Shown: positions 28,495 to 37,742 of the stretch, in pieces | Layout: each line of letters starts with the position of its first letter | Position numbering within the stretch: the first letter of the stretch is position 1 | Notes under the pieces: generated by a model | Databases searched by the model: none | Seen by the model: only the letters and a program-made list of their open reading frames with translations | Told to the model about the DNA's origin: nothing | DNA from: Halohasta litorea | GTDB taxonomy: Archaea; Halobacteriota; Halobacteria; Halobacteriales; Haloferacaceae | Length of the DNA: 64,000 bases | NCBI RefSeq assembly: GCF_024494645.1 | Contig: NZ_JANHDJ010000001.1 | Coordinates: 186,001 to 250,000 of the forward strand | Direction: 5' to 3' | Translations under genes and position numbers: made by a program

Positions 28495-29403
28495 CTACTT
28501 CGCCGTTCGGTTCCGGTAGGCGTCGACTGCCGCACGGTAGCCCTCACGGAACGTGGGGTATCGGAGCGAGTATCCCAACTCGCGGAGCTTCTCGTTGGAA
28601 CACCGTTTGCTCGTGAGAATCCGTCGACGCGCGGCCGCCGACAGCCCGTCGTCGGTAAGCCGCTCTTGCTTCGTTCGCTTCGGCGGACTGTCGAGGCCGC
28701 ATTCGTCGGCCAGCCAGTCGGCAAACGTCCATTTGTCGACCGGTTCGTCGTCGGTCACGAGCACCGCCTCGTCGCGCGCGCGCTCCTGGAGCAACAGATA
28801 TGCGACCGCCCCCGCGGCGTCCTCGCGGTGAACCATATTTAAGTACCCCTCGGTGACCGGCCCCTCGATGTAGCGCTCCAGTCGGTAGCGGTCCGGGCCG
28901 TAGAGTCCGGAGAACCGGGCGACGGTGCCGTCGATGCCGTACTCGGCGCTCTCCTCGCGGGCGATCCGTTCGGCCTCGACCAGTACCTCGGTCTTCTCGG
29001 TGGTCGGCTCCAGAGGCGTCGACTCGTCGACCCACGCGCCGTCGTGGTCGCCGTAGACGCCCGTACTCGACGTGTAGACGAGCCGATCGGGTGGTGATTC
29101 GCGCTCGCCGTACTCCTCGATGACGTCCGCCAGTGCGTCGACGTAGATCCGGCGGGCCGCCTCGGCGTCCCGGCCACCGGAGGAGGCCGCGAAGACGAGC
29201 CAGTCGCCCGCGGGGAGGGCCTCGACGTCGTCGGGGTCGGTGAGATCTGCCCGATGGGACGCGAAGCCGGCGTCTTCGATGGCCGCACACCCTTCCTCGG
29301 AGCGACGAACGCCGACGACGTCGTGGCCCGCCTCGGTGAGCTGGCGGCCGAGTTCGATCCCGATGTAGCCACAGCCCAGAATGACGACGCGTGCGTCCGC
29401 CAT
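28495..29403 (-). CDS. NAD(P)-dependent epimerase/dehydratase-like SDR
   Basis: This is a 302-residue extended short-chain dehydrogenase. The Rossmann motif VVILGCGYIGIELGRQL is at the N-terminus, with the active-site serine region RLVYTSSTGVYGDHDGAWVD. The usual YxxxK is replaced by a TEKTEVLVEAER stretch, as in the YeeZ-like branch, which may lack normal catalysis. SGLYGPDRYRLER and LNMVHREDAA follow. It abuts the upstream gene (stop next to start), so the two form an operon. Substrate unknown. Confidence 0.85.
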   Translation of the reverse strand: MADARVVILGCGYIGIELGRQLTEAGHDVVGVRRSEEGCAAIEDAGFASHRADLTDPDDVEALPAGDWLVFAASSGGRDAEAARRIYVDALADVIEEYGERESPPDRLVYTSSTGVYGDHDGAWVDESTPLEPTTEKTEVLVEAERIAREESAEYGIDGTVARFSGLYGPDRYRLERYIEGPVTEGYLNMVHREDAAGAVAYLLLQERARDEAVLVTDDEPVDKWTFADWLADECGLDSPPKRTKQERLTDDGLSAAARRRILTSKRCSNEKLRELGYSLRYPTFREGYRAAVDAYRNRTAK

Positions 29404-29832
29404 CTATGCCTCCCGACCGTCGATCACCGACTGGATCGCGGCGAGCTGGGGCAGCGTCATCTCGATACGCCCCTCGATCGCCTGCTGGACCTCCTGGGCC
29501 GTGAGATCGACGTCGATATTGGCGGCGATTGTGTCGACGTCCAACACCGCGGTCGTCATCCCCATCAACAGGTGGTCCCGCAGTTCGAAGACGATGGCAT
29601 CCGCGTCGGGCTCGTCGGGGTCGACCGCCAGGATCGCGGCGGCCTCCTGGACGGTGAGGTCGGCCCCATCGCCCGCGAGGAGGGCCGTAAGGCGGTCGAC
29701 GCCGAGGCCGGTTTCGTCGGCAACCGTCTCGGTGCCGACGGTTTCGACCGTCGACTGGAGGCTGTCCTCATAGGCAGTTTGGAGCGCATCCGGCGAGAGA
29801 TCAGATACCTGCTCGGCAGCGTCGTGTAACAT
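29404..29832 (-). CDS. DUF5791-like haloarchaeal protein
   Basis: This 142-residue soluble, acidic protein is mostly helical: SPDALQTAYEDSLQSTVETV, then VADETGLGVDRLTALLAGDG, and IEGRIEMTLPQLAAIQSVID at the end. I recognise it as the haloarchaeal family catalogued as DUF5791; the role is unknown. The middle resembles a helix-turn-helix-like pair of helices, but I would not call it DNA-binding on this basis. Its stop abuts the start of the SDR gene, indicating a shared transcript. Confidence 0.75.
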   Translation of the reverse strand: MLHDAAEQVSDLSPDALQTAYEDSLQSTVETVGTETVADETGLGVDRLTALLAGDGADLTVQEAAAILAVDPDEPDADAIVFELRDHLLMGMTTAVLDVDTIAANIDVDLTAQEVQQAIEGRIEMTLPQLAAIQSVIDGREA

Positions 29833-29936
29833 ACCGGCTATTACTGTGCTGGAAAGAAAACGATTGTCACTTCACGTGTCTCGGTAGCTGTAACGTGTGG
29901 GTAACATTCAAGCGGTGTGACGAGTCACGTTCTGGT

Positions 29937-31025
29937 ATGAAAACAGTCCTCGTGGGTGTCGGGCAAGCGGGCGGCAAACTCACCACGGCGCTGGCCTCCT
30001 TCGACGAGGAGATGGGGTTCGGCGCGGTGCGGGATGCGCTGGCGGTCAACACCGCTTCCGCGGACCTCCAGTCGGTCCCCTTCGAGACGATGCTGATCGG
30101 CCAAGACCGGGTCAACGGCCACGGGGTCGGCGGCGACAACGAACTCGGCGCGGAGATCATGCAGAACGACATCGATCAGGTGATGACCGCTCTGGGTAAC
30201 CGGATCTCTGCCGAAACGGAGTCGATTTTCGTCGTCGCCGGGCTCGGCGGCGGCACCGGCTCCGGCGGCGCGCCGGTGTTGGCCAAGCGGCTCAGCCGGG
30301 TCTACGACGTTCCGGTCTACGGACTCGGCGTCCTGCCGGGCTCCGACGAGGGCGCGCTGTACCAGGTCAACGCCGGGCGGTCGCTCAAGACGCTCGCTCG
30401 CGAGGCCGACGCGGTGCTGTTGATCGACAACGACGCCTGGAAGGAGTCCGGCGAGTCCATGAGCGAGGGCTACGAGGCGATCAACCAGAATATCGCCAGA
30501 CGCGTGGGGCTGCTGTTGGCCGCGGGCGAGGCGACCGAGGGGGTTGCCGAGAGCGTCGTCGACTCCAGCGAGATCATCAACACGCTCCGGGCAGGTGGCA
30601 TCGCCTCGCTGGGCTACGCCAGCACGCCCGCCGCCGAGGAGGCTGCAGAAAACATCTCCGTCATCACGAGCACGACCCGCAACGCGATGCTGACGGGGTC
30701 GAGCCTGCCGGAGGCGACCGACGCCGAGGCTGCACTGTTGATCGTTGCCGGGCAACCCGAACGTCTCTCCAGGAAGGGCGTCGAGAAGGCGCGCAAATGG
30801 GTCGAGACCGAAACCGAAAGTATGCAGGTCAGAGGCGGGGATTTCCCGATCGACAGCAGCCGACTCGCCTCGCTGGTCCTGTTGGGCGGCGTCGAACGCT
30901 CCGACCGCGTCCAGCGCTTTATGACCCGCGCCGAGCAGGCGGCCGAAGAGGCCGCCGAGATCGACCAGACGGCCCGCGAGGCCGACAAAACGTTCCAGAA
31001 CGACGAACTCGACGGGCTGTTTTAG
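29937..31025 (+). CDS. cetZ: CetZ-family tubulin-like GTPase
   Basis: This 362-residue protein carries the tubulin/FtsZ GTP site: GVGQAGGK at 7-14, NGHGVGGDNELGAE in the T2-T3 region, the signature GGGTGSG at 104-110, and YGLGVLPGSDEGALYQVNAG. CetZ proteins shape haloarchaeal cells and affect motility. The sequence fits CetZ rather than FtsZ; I cannot say which paralogue. The start at 29937 gives the canonical N-terminus MKTVLVGVGQAGG. Its stop TAG abuts the stop of the opposite gene with no gap. Confidence 0.93.
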   Translation: MKTVLVGVGQAGGKLTTALASFDEEMGFGAVRDALAVNTASADLQSVPFETMLIGQDRVNGHGVGGDNELGAEIMQNDIDQVMTALGNRISAETESIFVVAGLGGGTGSGGAPVLAKRLSRVYDVPVYGLGVLPGSDEGALYQVNAGRSLKTLAREADAVLLIDNDAWKESGESMSEGYEAINQNIARRVGLLLAAGEATEGVAESVVDSSEIINTLRAGGIASLGYASTPAAEEAAENISVITSTTRNAMLTGSSLPEATDAEAALLIVAGQPERLSRKGVEKARKWVETETESMQVRGGDFPIDSSRLASLVLLGGVERSDRVQRFMTRAEQAAEEAAEIDQTAREADKTFQNDELDGLF

Positions 31026-32372
31026 CTATTTCCGGAGGCTCGCGCCGTCGAACTCGGTGCGGTCGTACTCGATCTCCATGAGGTCCAGGATCGTCGGTGC
31101 GATGTCGAACAGGTCGGCGTCCTCGATCGAGACGTCGGGATCGTCGACCAGCAACGTCGCGTTGTCGAAGCTGTGCATCCCGTTTCGGGGACCGACGCCG
31201 AAGACCTCGTCGTGGCCCTTGAAGCCGGATTTGAGGTCGAAGCCGTGGTTCGGGATCGCCACCAGATCCGGCGCGATGTCGTCGTGATCGCCGCGGAAGG
31301 CGACCTCCTTCTCGACGACGCGCTCACAGACCGATCGGCCGTCGGGCCCTTCGAGGGCTTCGAGTTCGGCTTTGAGCTCCGCACGAACCTCGTCGTACTC
31401 GTCTTGAGGGACGCTTCCGCGCGGCTCGCGGTCTTCGAGGTTGATATAGAATCGACCGGGGATCAGCGAGTAGGCGCGGGTGTCATCGGAAATATCGCCG
31501 AGTTCGCTGTGGTCGTCGTCCTCGTAGGAGAGCCACCCTTCTTCTTCGAGCCACGCGTTGCAGTGGACCTCGTGGTCAAGGCTGGTGAAGCCGTGGTCCG
31601 AGGCGATCATCAGTGTCACGTCGTCGGGCAACAGATCACGAATCTGGCCGATGTAGTCGTCGAGCTGCTCGTAGAACTCGAAGAAGGCCTCCTTGTTCTC
31701 GCCGTCTTCCTCGTAGTCCTTGAACAGGAAGTGGTTGACCCGGTCGGTGGTCATGAACACCCCAAAGAAGAGGTCCCAGTCGTCGGCCGTGAGGTAGGTC
31801 TCGAAGGTCTCGAACCGCCGCTTCATCGTCTTGTGGGCGTGGTCCATGAACTCCGATTTGTCCTCCTTGTGGCCGAGCTTGGCGTTGACGTCGATCAGGT
31901 AGTCGTTGGCCTCCAGGGTCTCCCGAAGCTCGTCGGGCTGGCTGGCCTTGTCGACGCCCGGCGAGAGGAACCCCGAGACCATCCGCTGGACGTTCCGCTG
32001 GGGCGGGAACGTCACGGGGACGTTGAAGACGCTGGCGTCGCGTCCCTCCTCGGTCACTCGGTCCCAGAGCCGGGTCGCCTGGACGTCCTGGCCCATCGGC
32101 ACGTAGGTGTCGTAGGAGCCGATCTCACGATCCTGGAAGCCGTAGACGCCGGTTTCACCGGGGTTAACCCCCGTGGTGAGGGCGGGCCAACAGGCACTCG
32201 ACTCCGGCGGCACGATGCTGTCGATCGCGCCCGCCGACCCCTCGTCGGCGAGGGCGGCGAAGTTCGGGAACCGATCTTTGTGTTCCGATAGGAGCGTAAA
32301 CGGAACCCCATCAATACCAATAAAGGCGACACGCGGTGCGTCGTCGCCGCGCAACCGATCAAACAGACCCAT
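31026..32372 (-). CDS. Alkaline-phosphatase-superfamily phosphodiesterase-like enzyme
   Basis: This is a 448-residue soluble enzyme with metal and nucleophile motifs of the type I phosphodiesterase/nucleotide pyrophosphatase group: FIGIDGVPFTLLSEH, ESSACWPALTTGVNPGETGV with the likely Thr nucleophile, MIASDHGFTSLDHEVHCNAW, and GMHSFDNATLLVDDPDVSIE. It should hydrolyse phosphodiester or pyrophosphate bonds; the substrate is unknown. There is no signal peptide, so it is cytoplasmic. It is convergent with cetZ without an intergenic gap. Confidence 0.88.
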   Translation of the reverse strand: MGLFDRLRGDDAPRVAFIGIDGVPFTLLSEHKDRFPNFAALADEGSAGAIDSIVPPESSACWPALTTGVNPGETGVYGFQDREIGSYDTYVPMGQDVQATRLWDRVTEEGRDASVFNVPVTFPPQRNVQRMVSGFLSPGVDKASQPDELRETLEANDYLIDVNAKLGHKEDKSEFMDHAHKTMKRRFETFETYLTADDWDLFFGVFMTTDRVNHFLFKDYEEDGENKEAFFEFYEQLDDYIGQIRDLLPDDVTLMIASDHGFTSLDHEVHCNAWLEEEGWLSYEDDDHSELGDISDDTRAYSLIPGRFYINLEDREPRGSVPQDEYDEVRAELKAELEALEGPDGRSVCERVVEKEVAFRGDHDDIAPDLVAIPNHGFDLKSGFKGHDEVFGVGPRNGMHSFDNATLLVDDPDVSIEDADLFDIAPTILDLMEIEYDRTEFDGASLRK

Positions 32373-32519
32373 GGGTTCCGGTACTGGTGAGACCCTTAAG
32401 AACTTTCAGTTTCAGGGCGATTCACGACGGTTCCTATGACGAAACCGGAAGCGACCGGAGTGAGCCGACAGCCGGTTACTGTCGACACACCGAAGTAGGA
32501 CCCACCCCTACCGATAGCC

Positions 32520-32957
32520 GTGCAGGAGTATCAGCGCAAACAACTGCTCGAACGCGTGGGTCGGGACGGGTCGACGGTGGGCGCACAGATCCCTGACGCG
32601 ATCGAGATACAGGGCGAGGAGTTGGATCTCCGAACGTTCGTCTTCGAGATCAAGCGCCGCGAGACGATCCCGCCGGGCGAACGCGAACGCGTCGAGCAAG
32701 CAAAGCGCAACCTCCGCCGCGAACGCGTCGAGCGCCTCGAAGCCATCGAGGACAACGCGGTGAGCTACGAGCGCGGCGAGGAACTCGCCGAGTCGATTAT
32801 CGGCATCGACCGGGCGCTCAACGCCCTCGATCAGTTGGAGCCGGTCGACCTCGAAGCCGAGACCAAGCGCAAAGAAGCGGCCGACCAAAAGCGGTGGACG
32901 ACGTTTCTCAAAAAGGCGCTGGGCCACGAGGATTCGAACAAACGAAACCGGCGGTAG
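32520..32957 (+). CDS. DUF5788-like haloarchaeal protein
   Basis: This 145-residue, highly charged helical protein reads MQEYQRKQLLERVGRDG, IQGEELDLRTFVFEIKRRET, then ERERVEQAKRNLRRERVERL. The start is GTG at 32520. I recognise the family as the one named DUF5788. The long central helix with alternating Arg and Glu suggests a coiled coil. Function unknown. It converges on the zinc-ribbon membrane gene. Confidence 0.78.
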   Translation: MQEYQRKQLLERVGRDGSTVGAQIPDAIEIQGEELDLRTFVFEIKRRETIPPGERERVEQAKRNLRRERVERLEAIEDNAVSYERGEELAESIIGIDRALNALDQLEPVDLEAETKRKEAADQKRWTTFLKKALGHEDSNKRNRR

Positions 32958-32961
32958 TCCC

Positions 32962-33906
32962 TTAGTTCGTCTCGGCCGTCGACAGTTCGGCCTCGCTGTC
33001 CGCCGTATCGAACCCCGCCCCGCCGAACAGATCGTCGGTCGCACACCGCTCGCAGTAGAAGTTGTGATCCCGGTCGTGCGTGCGGAGCGGGACGCCCGCA
33101 ACGACGGTTTCGTCGCGCCGCCGCCGGAGCAGCCCGCTTCGGCCCCGCCTGCCGCAGACGACACAGGGCTCGTCGTACCCCTCGTGTGGGTAGACGACTC
33201 GGTGGTCGACCGTTTTGAGACGGCCGAACTTCGTGAGGCCGTGTCGCCGAGCGAGCCGGCGTCTGACCGGCGGCAAGATACTGAGCCCGCCGAGAGCGAA
33301 CAGGACCCCGAGCACCCCAAGCACGGGAGCCGGTGTGCCGACAGCACCGATAAACAGAAACCAGATCGCCATGAACCCGACGAGACCACCTGCAAGATAT
33401 GACAGCACTGCGTTCGTGGTATCGCTCCCGTTGGCTGTGTTATTGCTTGTCGATCTTTGTCCGGGCGGTCGCGGCTGCCGACCGTCGCCGACCGAGAGGT
33501 ATCGATAGTCGGCGAGCTTCGCGTAGTGATACCAGCCGTAAATGAGGTTGCCGACCCCGCTCGTGATAAACAGCAGCAGGATGTGGATCGGGATCGAACC
33601 GATCTCGCGATCGACGAGCGTGACCCGATCCCCGCGGTCGGTTTTTAGCTCCCATCCGGCTTCGATGTGGTCTCTGACCCGCCGCCGGAACGCCTCGTGC
33701 GATTCGCTCTGCTGTCGGCTGGCCGACGACCGCGCCTGCCCACAGTGCGAACAGAACTCCTCGCCGGGGCCGAGGGTCTCGCCACAGTGCGAACAGAAGA
33801 CGTCGGTGTCGGCCCGCGTGCCGCACTGCGGACAGAAGTTCGCTGCGGGGTCGACGGTCGTGCCACACTGCTGGCAGTCCCGACGCCCCGATTCGGGTGT
33901 ACTCAT
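32962..33906 (-). CDS. Double zinc-ribbon membrane protein
   Basis: This 314-residue protein begins with two zinc ribbons: CQQCGTTVDPAANFCPQCG and CSHCGETLGPGEEFCSHCG. A helical stretch follows, then about three membrane helices (IGSIPIHILLLFITSGVGNL; YLAGGLVGFMAIWFLFIGAVG; VLGVLGVLFALGGLSIL). The cytoplasmic C-terminus holds further CxxC pairs (CVVCGRRGR, CERCATDD). The start at 33906 gives the ribbon at residue 10. Such proteins are common in haloarchaea, without a known role. Confidence 0.8.
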   Translation of the reverse strand: MSTPESGRRDCQQCGTTVDPAANFCPQCGTRADTDVFCSHCGETLGPGEEFCSHCGQARSSASRQQSESHEAFRRRVRDHIEAGWELKTDRGDRVTLVDREIGSIPIHILLLFITSGVGNLIYGWYHYAKLADYRYLSVGDGRQPRPPGQRSTSNNTANGSDTTNAVLSYLAGGLVGFMAIWFLFIGAVGTPAPVLGVLGVLFALGGLSILPPVRRRLARRHGLTKFGRLKTVDHRVVYPHEGYDEPCVVCGRRGRSGLLRRRRDETVVAGVPLRTHDRDHNFYCERCATDDLFGGAGFDTADSEAELSTAETN

Positions 33907-33999
33907 TGGGGGGTCTAGGTGTAGACGCCGTCGAGTATTCAAATTTTGGTCGGCCGACACGACTGGGAGCTAAATAGCCGGATACCGAACCCCTAAGAA

Positions 34000-35766
34000 A
34001 TGAGTTACAACGACGAGATCGCCCGGCTGCTCTCGGAGTTCGCCGACCGACTCGAAGCCGACGGCGTTGAGTACAAGCCGAACGCCTACCGCCGGGCGGC
34101 CGAAAACATCGCTGACCACCCCGAGCCGATCGACCAGCTCGCGATGACTGGCCAGGAGGCTGTCGAGAAGATCGACCGCGTGGGCGATGCGATCGCCTCC
34201 AAAGTCGTCGAGTACGTCGAAACCGGGCGGATCGAAGAGCTCGACGAGCTTCGGGAGTCGATGCCCGTCGATATCGAGGCCCTCACCAGCGTCGAGGGCG
34301 TCGGCCCGAAAACTGTCGGCTCCTTATATACTGAACTCGGCATCACCGATCTCGACGAACTGGAGGCTGCCGCCGAGGCCGGTGAGATTCGGGAGATCAA
34401 GGGGTTCGGCGCGAAAACCGAACAGAACATCCTGGACAACATCCCCTTCGCCCGCCAGAGCCAACAGCGCGAGCGGCTCGGCGACGCCCGGCCGGTCGCC
34501 GATCGTGTCCTGGAGTTCCTGGAGGCGGTCGAGGCCGTCGAGCGGGTCGAAGTCGCGGGCTCGATCCGCCGCTGGAAGGACACCATCGGCGACGTCGACG
34601 TGCTGGCGGCGAGCGCCGACAGCGAGGCCGTCGTCGCGGCGTTCACCGACTGGGACGAGGCCGACGACGTGATCGAGGCCGGAAGCCACAAATCCAGCCT
34701 GCGGGCCGACGACATGCGGGTCGACCTCCGGGTGGTCGTGCCCAGGGAGTTCGGGGCGGCGCTGCAGTACTTCACCGGGAGCAAGGACCACAACGTCCGG
34801 CTCCGAAACGTCGCCATCGACCAGGAGCGCAAGCTCAACGAGTACGGTGTGTTCGACGTCTCGGGGCTCGACGACCCCGAGGAATCGACCGCCGAAGACG
34901 CTCGCCGCGAGGGCGTCCGACTCGGCGGGGCAGCCGAGGAAGAGATGTACGACGCCCTCGGACTCGACTGGATCCCGCCGGAACTCCGCGAGGATACCGG
35001 CGAGATTCAGGCGGCCGCCGACGGTGAGCTACCGGCGCTCCTCGAAGCGTCGGCGATCCGCGGGGACCTCCACACCCACACCGAGTGGTCCGATGGCCGG
35101 TATTCGGTCCAGGAGATGGCCGAGGCCGCGGCCGACCGAGGCTACGGTTTCCACGCAGTCACCGACCACGCCACTGGCGCGGGGATCATCGAGTCGATCG
35201 GCCTCACCGACGCCGATCTCCGCGAGCAGGCCGACGAAATCGCCGCGGTACGGGACGAGGTCGACATCGACCTCCTCCACGGCGTCGAGACCAACATCGA
35301 GGCCGACGGCTCGCTGAGCACCGCCGACGACGTGTTGGCCGATCTTGATGTGGTGGTCGCCTCGCCACACAGCGCGCTCGATCAGGACACCGAGACCGCC
35401 ACCGAGCGGCTCTGTACGGCGATCGAGCATCCCGCCGTCGACATCATCGGCCATCCGACGGGTCGGATGATCAACAACCGCGAGGGGCTGCCGGTAGATT
35501 TCGCCGCGGTCGCCGAGTGTGCCGCCGAGCATGGGACCGCTCTCGAAATCAACGCCAATCCCATGCGGCTCGATCTCCACGGAGAGGCCGTCCGCGCAGT
35601 CGTTGAGGCGGGTGGGACGATCGCAATCAATACTGATGCCCACGGTCCTGGAGCCTTCGACAACGTTCGGTACGGGGTCCAGACCGCCAGACGCGGCTGG
35701 GCAGAAGCAGAGAACGTAATCAATACGTGGGACAGCGACCGGCTCCGGTCATTTATCAGTAGCTAG
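34000..35766 (+). CDS. polX: DNA polymerase X with PHP domain
   Basis: This 588-residue enzyme has an N-terminal helix-hairpin-helix region (LTSVEGVGPKTVGSLYTELG), a Pol beta-type nucleotidyltransferase with VAGSIRRWKDTIGDVDVL (about 185-202) and the third carboxylate MRVDLRVVVP. From about residue 350 a C-terminal PHP phosphoesterase follows (GDLHTHTEWSDGRYSVQEM, HAVTDHATGAG, INTDAHGPGAFDNVRYGV). It probably fills gaps in base-excision repair; the PHP part usually supplies 3' nuclease or phosphatase activity. It is full length. Confidence 0.95.
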   Translation: MSYNDEIARLLSEFADRLEADGVEYKPNAYRRAAENIADHPEPIDQLAMTGQEAVEKIDRVGDAIASKVVEYVETGRIEELDELRESMPVDIEALTSVEGVGPKTVGSLYTELGITDLDELEAAAEAGEIREIKGFGAKTEQNILDNIPFARQSQQRERLGDARPVADRVLEFLEAVEAVERVEVAGSIRRWKDTIGDVDVLAASADSEAVVAAFTDWDEADDVIEAGSHKSSLRADDMRVDLRVVVPREFGAALQYFTGSKDHNVRLRNVAIDQERKLNEYGVFDVSGLDDPEESTAEDARREGVRLGGAAEEEMYDALGLDWIPPELREDTGEIQAAADGELPALLEASAIRGDLHTHTEWSDGRYSVQEMAEAAADRGYGFHAVTDHATGAGIIESIGLTDADLREQADEIAAVRDEVDIDLLHGVETNIEADGSLSTADDVLADLDVVVASPHSALDQDTETATERLCTAIEHPAVDIIGHPTGRMINNREGLPVDFAAVAECAAEHGTALEINANPMRLDLHGEAVRAVVEAGGTIAINTDAHGPGAFDNVRYGVQTARRGWAEAENVINTWDSDRLRSFISS

Positions 35767-35876
35767 CCGAGACTCGTCGGCGTCGACTCCTCCATTTATA
35801 TACTGTTTATAAGAGGCTGCACTCGTTTATAAGTAGTCGGCTGCTACCGTGTTGACCGATCCGGTTGAGGAACGGT

Positions 35877-36794
35877 TCAGCGGGCGTCCCAGTCCTCGCA
35901 GGCGTCCATGTCGTCCATCAGTTCGTCGTGGTGGCCACAGTAGGGCCGGATTCCGGTGTCGGTGCGGACGTATTTGAACTCGACACAGCTGCCGCAGTAG
36001 CGGTCGACCGAGGTGTCGCTGCCGTTTTGGCCCTGTGACTGGCTCGGCGTACCGGGGCCGATCCGGTCGACGCCCGCGTTGTCGGTCGGCTCCGTGCTGC
36101 TGGCCGCCTGCTGGTCGAGCGGCGAGTTGATCGACTCGGCTGCGGCCCCGCCGTCGCTGGTCGTCCCGCCGACGCCGGGCTGGCCCGGATTGGTCTGGGT
36201 TTCGACCTCGCCGTCGGGCGTCGAGCCGAGGAAGCCGATCCCACCGAGGCCGCCGAGTTCCGCGCGTTCGACCTCGACGGTCTCGGTTTTGCCCTGCCGG
36301 GTGACTTCCATCGTCACCGTGCCGCCGGGGTTGTTGCGCGTTTTGAAGTTCGCCACGCCGATGAAGAGACACCAGATGGTCGTCAGCGTGCCGAGGGTGT
36401 AGATGCCCGCGGTCGGCAGCGTGAGGTCGACGCCGGGATTGGCGCAGGTCGTCCCGATCCACTGACAGGGGTAGGCGTGGGCGAAGATCGCAACGCCGAA
36501 GATAGACAGCGAGGCCCCGATCAGCGCGGCCGAGCGGGTCCGACGGCTGGCTGGCAGAATGGTAAATACGCCCAGCGTGAGCGCCGGGAGGCCGACCCCG
36601 CCGAGAATGCCGCCGAGCCACCGCGTCTCGCCGATCGAGTAGCCGCGCGCGGTCAGGAGCCCGGAGCCAGCGACGACGATCCCCGCCAGCAGGAGGACCG
36701 CACCGACGAGAAGGAGGCCGACGCCCAGATAGAGTCGGTGTCGCCCCTGCTGTTCGGCGACCCGCCCCCCATAGGCTTCGGATAGATCGGTCAT
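35877..36794 (-). CDS. Conserved haloarchaeal membrane protein
   Basis: This 305-residue protein has five to six hydrophobic segments in its first half (LYLGVGLLLVGAVLLLAGIV, LGGILGGVGLPALTLGVFTI, AALIGASLSIFGVAIFAHAY). A soluble linker rich in Gly, Thr and Gln follows, then a C-terminal RYCGSCVEFKYVRTDTGIRP and YCGHHDELMDDM motif that may bind a metal. The start at 36794 (MTDLSEAYGG) avoids an upstream ATG with no features. Function unknown. Confidence 0.78.
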   Translation of the reverse strand: MTDLSEAYGGRVAEQQGRHRLYLGVGLLLVGAVLLLAGIVVAGSGLLTARGYSIGETRWLGGILGGVGLPALTLGVFTILPASRRTRSAALIGASLSIFGVAIFAHAYPCQWIGTTCANPGVDLTLPTAGIYTLGTLTTIWCLFIGVANFKTRNNPGGTVTMEVTRQGKTETVEVERAELGGLGGIGFLGSTPDGEVETQTNPGQPGVGGTTSDGGAAAESINSPLDQQAASSTEPTDNAGVDRIGPGTPSQSQGQNGSDTSVDRYCGSCVEFKYVRTDTGIRPYCGHHDELMDDMDACEDWDAR

Positions 36795-36947
36795 GTGGGC
36801 GGCTATGTCGTCGGGATACAAAACAGTATGTCAGACAGTCGCCGAACGGATTGTATCTGTATGATATATCGCAACAACTCAGAGTCGATCACGCGGCGTC
36901 GGGCTCCGTATCGAAAGCATTAGGCTGACCGCACCGAACCTACGGGT

Positions 36948-37232
36948 ATGGCAGACGACGAGGAAGCCGACGCGGAGCCGACAGTTCAGCTCGGTGACGG
37001 CCGTAGCGTCGAGGGCGCACCAGTCGCTCGTGTCGCCGCCCGGCTCACGTGGCCACAGACCCACAGCGACATTGTCGCAAAGGTCGGCGAGACGGAGATC
37101 CGAACGCCCGACGGCCCCGAACCGCTCGAAAGCGTCCTGGAGTCGGTCGACGACACCTACTTCGACCGCCGCCAGACGTTCGTCGAAAGCGTCCTGGACG
37201 TAATCGGCCGCGAACCGGTCGCCACCGAGTAA
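36948..37232 (+). CDS. DUF5789-like small haloarchaeal protein
   Basis: This 94-residue acidic protein contains VQLGDGRSVEGAPVARVAAR, LTWPQTHSDIVAKVGETEIR and DDTYFDRRQTFVESVLDVIG, which match the family I know as DUF5789. It is soluble with no cofactor motif. It shares an upstream region with the divergent membrane gene and precedes the DUF302 gene by 38 bp, so the two may be co-expressed. Function unknown. Confidence 0.78.
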   Translation: MADDEEADAEPTVQLGDGRSVEGAPVARVAARLTWPQTHSDIVAKVGETEIRTPDGPEPLESVLESVDDTYFDRRQTFVESVLDVIGREPVATE

Positions 37233-37270
37233 CCGGCCGCTTTTTGCCGGTGGCTCGCCAACCGATAGCT

Positions 37271-37726
37271 ATGTCGCTCCCATTCGATCCCGCAGCAGTC
37301 GACCCCGATGACTTCGGCGAGAAACAGGCAACCCTCGAAATGGACCACGAGGAGGCCATCGAGTACGTCCGGGCGGTCTGTACCGACGCCGGGTTCGGGG
37401 TTCCGGTGGAGTTTTCGCCCTCCGAGATGCTCAACGAGAAGGTCGACGCCGACCGCGATCCTTACTACGTGTTGGGGGCCTGCAACCCGGCGATCGCCGA
37501 CCGCGCGCTGGATGCCACCGACAAACGGCTCGGCGCACTGATGCCGTGTAACATGATCATCTGGCAGGAGGAGACGGGTGTTCAGCGCGTCTACCACGTC
37601 TCCATTATGAAGATCGCGCGACTGCTCGGAATGGCAGTCGACGACGAGGAGATTGACTCGATCATCGACGACACCGGCGAGATGGTCGCGGCAGTCTTCG
37701 ACGAACTGCACGCGGACACCGAATAG
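37271..37726 (+). CDS. DUF302 domain protein
   Basis: This 151-residue protein has the DUF302 core: TLEMDHEEAIEYVRAVCTDA, GFGVPVEFSPSEMLNEKVDA, then YYVLGACNPAIADRALDATD and LGALMPCNMIIWQEETGVQR. The pattern of a helix followed by VLGACNP and PCN is typical. The role of the family is unknown; redox or sulphur chemistry has been suggested because of the conserved cysteine. The ATG at 37271 gives the standard N-terminus. It ends 16 bp before the convergent ferritin-like gene. Confidence 0.85.
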   Translation: MSLPFDPAAVDPDDFGEKQATLEMDHEEAIEYVRAVCTDAGFGVPVEFSPSEMLNEKVDADRDPYYVLGACNPAIADRALDATDKRLGALMPCNMIIWQEETGVQRVYHVSIMKIARLLGMAVDDEEIDSIIDDTGEMVAAVFDELHADTE

Positions 37727-37742
37727 CCACTCTTCGTGTCGG

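Noticed and set aside
31020-31031. Zero-gap convergent ends of cetZ and the phosphodiesterase gene as a sign of insertion
   Set aside because: No flanking duplication or composition change accompanies it; tight packing alone is normal here.
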